DNA from: Amycolatopsis roodepoortensis
Lineage (GTDB): Bacteria; Actinomycetota; Actinomycetes; Mycobacteriales; Pseudonocardiaceae
Direction of reading: 5' to 3'
DNA length: 64,000 bases
Assembly: GCF_014873915.1 (NCBI RefSeq)
Contig: NZ_JADBEJ010000008.1
Coordinates: forward strand, 1,054,001 to 1,118,000
The position numbers were made by a program, and so were the translations under genes. A model generated the notes under the pieces. That model was not told the origin of the DNA, searched no databases, and saw nothing but the letters and a program-made list of their open reading frames with translations. Positions 61,474-64,000 of the stretch are shown here, in pieces. The stretch's first letter is position 1. Each line of letters starts with the position of its first letter.

Positions 61474-63080
61474 ACCTGCCTGTACGCATGCTGGTGCTGT
61501 GGTGCCCGGACTGGCCGGCGGTCGCCGCCGCGGCCGTCGCGGGCGAACCCGTCGGCCGTCCCGCCGCGGTCTTCTCGGCGAACCGCGTGGTCGCCTGCAC
61601 CGCGGTGGCCAGGGGATACGGCGTCCGCCGCGGGATGCGGCGGCGCGAGGCCCAGTCCTGCTGCCCGGAGCTGGCGGTCTTCGGCGAGGACGACGGTCGT
61701 GACGCCCGGCTCTTCGAGTCCGTCGCACGGGCGGTGGAGGAGCTGGCCGTCGGTGTCGAGGTGGTGCGCCCGGGGATCGTCGCCGTCCCGGTCGACGGCG
61801 CCGCCGGGTACTTCGGCGGTGAGCACGGCCTGCTCGAAAGACTGGTGGACGAGGTGTCCGTGGCGGCGGGGGTGGAAAGTCAGGTCGGCGTCGCCGACGG
61901 ACTGTTCGCCGCGACGCTCGCCGCCCGCCGTTCGACGCTGGTCGAACCGGGTGGCACGGCGGAGTTCCTGGCCCCGCTGCCCATCCGTGAGCTCGACCAG
62001 CCCGAGGCGGGCCGCGCCGAGCTGGTCACCCTGCTCAAACAGCTCGGCCTGCACACGCTGGGTGCCTTCGCGGCCCTCGACGAAAGCGACGTCTCCGCGC
62101 GCTTCGGGGCGGAGGGAGTGCTCGCGCACAGGCTGGCGCGAGGACGGTCCGAACGTCCGCCGTCGCGTCGGCGGCCGCCACCGGAACTCTCCCTCGCGAA
62201 GGCGTTCGACCCGCCGATCGACCGGGTCGACGCCGCCGCGTTCGTGGCGAAAGGGCTCGGCGAACGCTTCCACGCCGGGCTCGCCGCGCACGGGCTGGCC
62301 TGCACCCGGCTCGGTATCTACGCCACCACCGAGACCGGCGAACAGCTCGGCCGGGTGTGGCGCTGCGCCGAACCGCTGACCCCGCTCGGCGTCGCGGACA
62401 GGGTGCGCTGGCAGTTCGAAGGCTGGCTGAAAGCCAAGGACCGCCCCAATTCCGGCGTCGTGCGGTTGCGGCTGGAGCCGGAGGAGACGGTCGAAGGGCG
62501 GTCGCTGCAGCTCGGGTTGTGGCAGGCGGGCGCGACGGGTGTGCTGAGACCGTCCACAGAGGACGAAGGAGTGTCCGGCGAGCGGGCGGGCCGCGCGCTG
62601 GTGCGGGTGCAGGGGCTGCTCGGCCCGGAGAGCGTCTTCACCGCGGTGCTCGACGGCGGTCGCGATCCCGCCGAGCGGGTCCGGCTGGTGCCGTGGGGCG
62701 ACCGGCGGGAGAAGTCGGCGCAGGCCGACGCGAACTGGGCGGGGCGGCTCCCGTCGCCCTCCCCGGCGACGGTGTTCGCCCGGCCGGTGCCCGCTCAGGT
62801 GCTGGACGAGAACGGGTGCGTCGTGGAGATCACCGCGCGGCGCCGGGTCACCGCCGCTCCGTTCCTCGTGAGTTTCGAGGGTGGTGAGCCGCGCGAGGTG
62901 ATCGCCTGGGCCGGGCCGTGGTTCGTCGGGGTCCGGGCCGGGGCGGGGCACGCCCGGTCGGGGACCCGGATGCGGTTGCAGGTGCTGCTGGCCGACGGGC
63001 AGGACGCCGAAGAAGCGGTGCTGCTGCGCTTCGAGCACCACAAGAATCCGATGTGGACACTGGAAGGGAAGTACGACTGA
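61470..63080 (+). CDS. imuB: ImuB, Y-family polymerase-like mutasome scaffold
   Basis: 536 residues of the DNA polymerase IV fold but without the catalytic acidic residues: the first motif reads MLVLWCPDWPAVAAA in place of a DxD-containing strand, and the second reads GIVAVPVDGAAGYFGGE where Ser-Asp-Glu is expected. The lack is normal for ImuB, which binds the beta clamp and recruits DnaE2. The C-terminal region ends LRFEHHKNPMWTLEGKYD. The GTG at 61470 overlaps imuA'. Confidence 0.92.
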   Translation: MNLPVRMLVLWCPDWPAVAAAAVAGEPVGRPAAVFSANRVVACTAVARGYGVRRGMRRREAQSCCPELAVFGEDDGRDARLFESVARAVEELAVGVEVVRPGIVAVPVDGAAGYFGGEHGLLERLVDEVSVAAGVESQVGVADGLFAATLAARRSTLVEPGGTAEFLAPLPIRELDQPEAGRAELVTLLKQLGLHTLGAFAALDESDVSARFGAEGVLAHRLARGRSERPPSRRRPPPELSLAKAFDPPIDRVDAAAFVAKGLGERFHAGLAAHGLACTRLGIYATTETGEQLGRVWRCAEPLTPLGVADRVRWQFEGWLKAKDRPNSGVVRLRLEPEETVEGRSLQLGLWQAGATGVLRPSTEDEGVSGERAGRALVRVQGLLGPESVFTAVLDGGRDPAERVRLVPWGDRREKSAQADANWAGRLPSPSPATVFARPVPAQVLDENGCVVEITARRRVTAAPFLVSFEGGEPREVIAWAGPWFVGVRAGAGHARSGTRMRLQVLLADGQDAEEAVLLRFEHHKNPMWTLEGKYD

Positions 63081-63082
63081 CC

Positions 63083-63235
63083 ATGGACGAGGAGTACACG
63101 CGGCTGGTGCGGCGCTGGCTGGAGGAGCCCGCCATCCCGGTGCAACGTGCCGAGCTGGACACGGCCTGGGCGGCGTGCGTCCCGCGCGCGGAAGTGTTCG
63201 TCCCCGCGCCGAGAAGCTCGACCGAGAATCGGTGA
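63083..63235 (+). CDS. Small protein between imuB and dnaE2
   Basis: A 50-residue frame from the ATG at 63083, two bases after the imuB stop: MDEEYTRLVRRWLEEPA..., ending SSTENR. It is acidic at the start and has one Cys (AWAACVPRAE). It lies between genes of one operon, three bases before dnaE2, so it is likely translated. The function is unknown; a small accessory factor of the mutasome is possible. Confidence 0.6.
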   Translation: MDEEYTRLVRRWLEEPAIPVQRAELDTAWAACVPRAEVFVPAPRSSTENR

Positions 63236-63238
63236 CCC

Positions 63239-64000
63239 ATGGGCTGGAACAACCCTCCGCGGCCGTGGAAGGATCTCGCCCGCGAGCTCGCGGGCGAGGT
63301 TCCGCCCGGCGACGGCGGTGACAGCCCCGCTTGGAGTGCCAAGCGGCAGGGTTATCAGCCGCCCGCGGATCTGACCGGGCTGATCGGTGAAGACGACGGC
63401 GCCACCGCGCACCGGGTGCCGTACGCCGAACTGCACTGCCATTCGAACTTCAGCTTCCTCGACGGCGCGAGCCATCCCGAGGAGCTGGTGGAGGAGGCGG
63501 CGCGGCTGGGCCTGGACGCGATCGCGCTCACCGATCACGACGGCATGTACGGCGTGGTCCGCTTCGCCGAGGCGGCGAGGGAGCTGGGCGTGCACACCGT
63601 CTTCGGCACCGAGCTCAGCTTCGGCCTTTCGGGGCCGCAGAACGGATTCGCCGACCCCGAGGGGGAGCATCTGCTCCTGCTGGCCAAGCAGCAGGACGGG
63701 TACCTGAGCCTGAACCGGGCGATCACCGCCGGCCAGTTGTACGGCTTCGACAGGCAGTCGTTGTCCCCCAAGGAAAGGGCGGAGAAAGGCAGGCCGGTCT
63801 ACGACCTGCGCGCGGTCGCCGAAGAGGTACGCGGGAAGTGCGTGGTGCTCACCGGGTGCCGCAAGGGCGCGGTGCGCAAGGCGCTCGTCACCGAAGGTCC
63901 CGCCGCGGCCGTCGTGCGGCTGAAGGAACTCATCGACTGCTTCGGCCGGGAGAACGTCTACGTCGAACTCATCGACCACAGCCTTCCCCTGGACAGCACA
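63239..64000 (+). CDS. dnaE2: Error-prone DNA polymerase DnaE2, N-terminal part (cut by right edge)
   Basis: The first 254 residues; the gene continues past the window. The N-terminus MGWNNPPRPWKDLARELAGEV is typical of actinobacterial DnaE2. The PHP domain starts PYAELHCHSNFSFLDGASHPEELVEEAARLGLDAIALTDHDGMYGVVRFAEAAR, with His residues that bind metals. Together with ImuA' and ImuB it performs mutagenic bypass of DNA damage. It starts three bases after the small ORF and shares the LexA-controlled transcript. Confidence 0.93.
   Translation, partial: MGWNNPPRPWKDLARELAGEVPPGDGGDSPAWSAKRQGYQPPADLTGLIGEDDGATAHRVPYAELHCHSNFSFLDGASHPEELVEEAARLGLDAIALTDHDGMYGVVRFAEAARELGVHTVFGTELSFGLSGPQNGFADPEGEHLLLLAKQQDGYLSLNRAITAGQLYGFDRQSLSPKERAEKGRPVYDLRAVAEEVRGKCVVLTGCRKGAVRKALVTEGPAAAVVRLKELIDCFGRENVYVELIDHSLPLDST

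Overview
The window is a high-GC actinobacterial chromosome segment with dense coding, GTG/TTG starts and GTGA/ATGA-coupled operons. Gene content and order point to the Pseudonocardiales; Amycolatopsis is my best guess, by inference only. No rRNA, tRNA, CRISPR array, transposase or phage gene was seen. The gene order resembles two blocks that are separate in Mycobacterium tuberculosis (Rv numbers from memory). One runs groES-groEL1-whiB3-sigD-rsdA-DUF5319-guaB-guaB3-choD-guaA, with imuA'-imuB at the far end. The other runs chorismate mutase-uvrD1-M23 peptidase-sucC-sucD-Rv0954-perM-purN-purH and here lies between guaA and imuA'.

Layout. 1-2.6 kb: end of a glycosyltransferase and a secreted amidase. 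2.7-5.6 kb: HAD hydrolase, CIRCE-controlled groES and groEL1. 5.8-11.3 kb: a regulator cluster (WhiB3/WhiD, MerR with a decayed B12-type domain, BldM-like orphan regulator, SigD and its membrane anti-sigma factor, DUF5319). 11.4-17.8 kb: guaB, a DUF3574 protein, guaB3, a ChoD-type oxidase and an MDMPI-fold enzyme. 17.8-21.8 kb: siderophore ABC transporter with a shared iron box. 21.8-27 kb: flavin oxidase, aldehyde dehydrogenase, DinB protein, guaA. 27-31.3 kb: PspC membrane proteins with a histidine kinase/LuxR regulator pair. 31.3-39.4 kb: EamA exporter and LysR regulator, a hydrolase, a pseudokinase beside an active Ser/Thr kinase, and two large single-pass envelope proteins. 39.7-55 kb: the second block, with purN-purH at its end. 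55-60.6 kb: miscellaneous enzymes. 60.7-64 kb: LexA-controlled imuA'-imuB-small ORF-dnaE2 mutasome, cut by the right edge.

The most striking non-coding feature is a family of about 30 short palindromes with core GCGTTTAGC-(CC or GG)-GCTAAACGC. They lie almost entirely between genes, mostly just after stop codons and in clusters of up to six behind guaA, sucD, purH and groEL. Several copies supply the stop codon of the preceding gene, one forms a perfect 50-base palindrome, and one lies in frame inside the ChoD-type oxidase gene. A second, 25-base repeat occurs twice. A second perfect LexA box precedes an unrecognised small Cys-containing ORF downstream of uvrD, making it a candidate new SOS gene. 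Several regulators look like degenerate family members: a BldM homologue without the phospho-acceptor Asp, two B12-type domains without the cobalamin His, and a pseudokinase.
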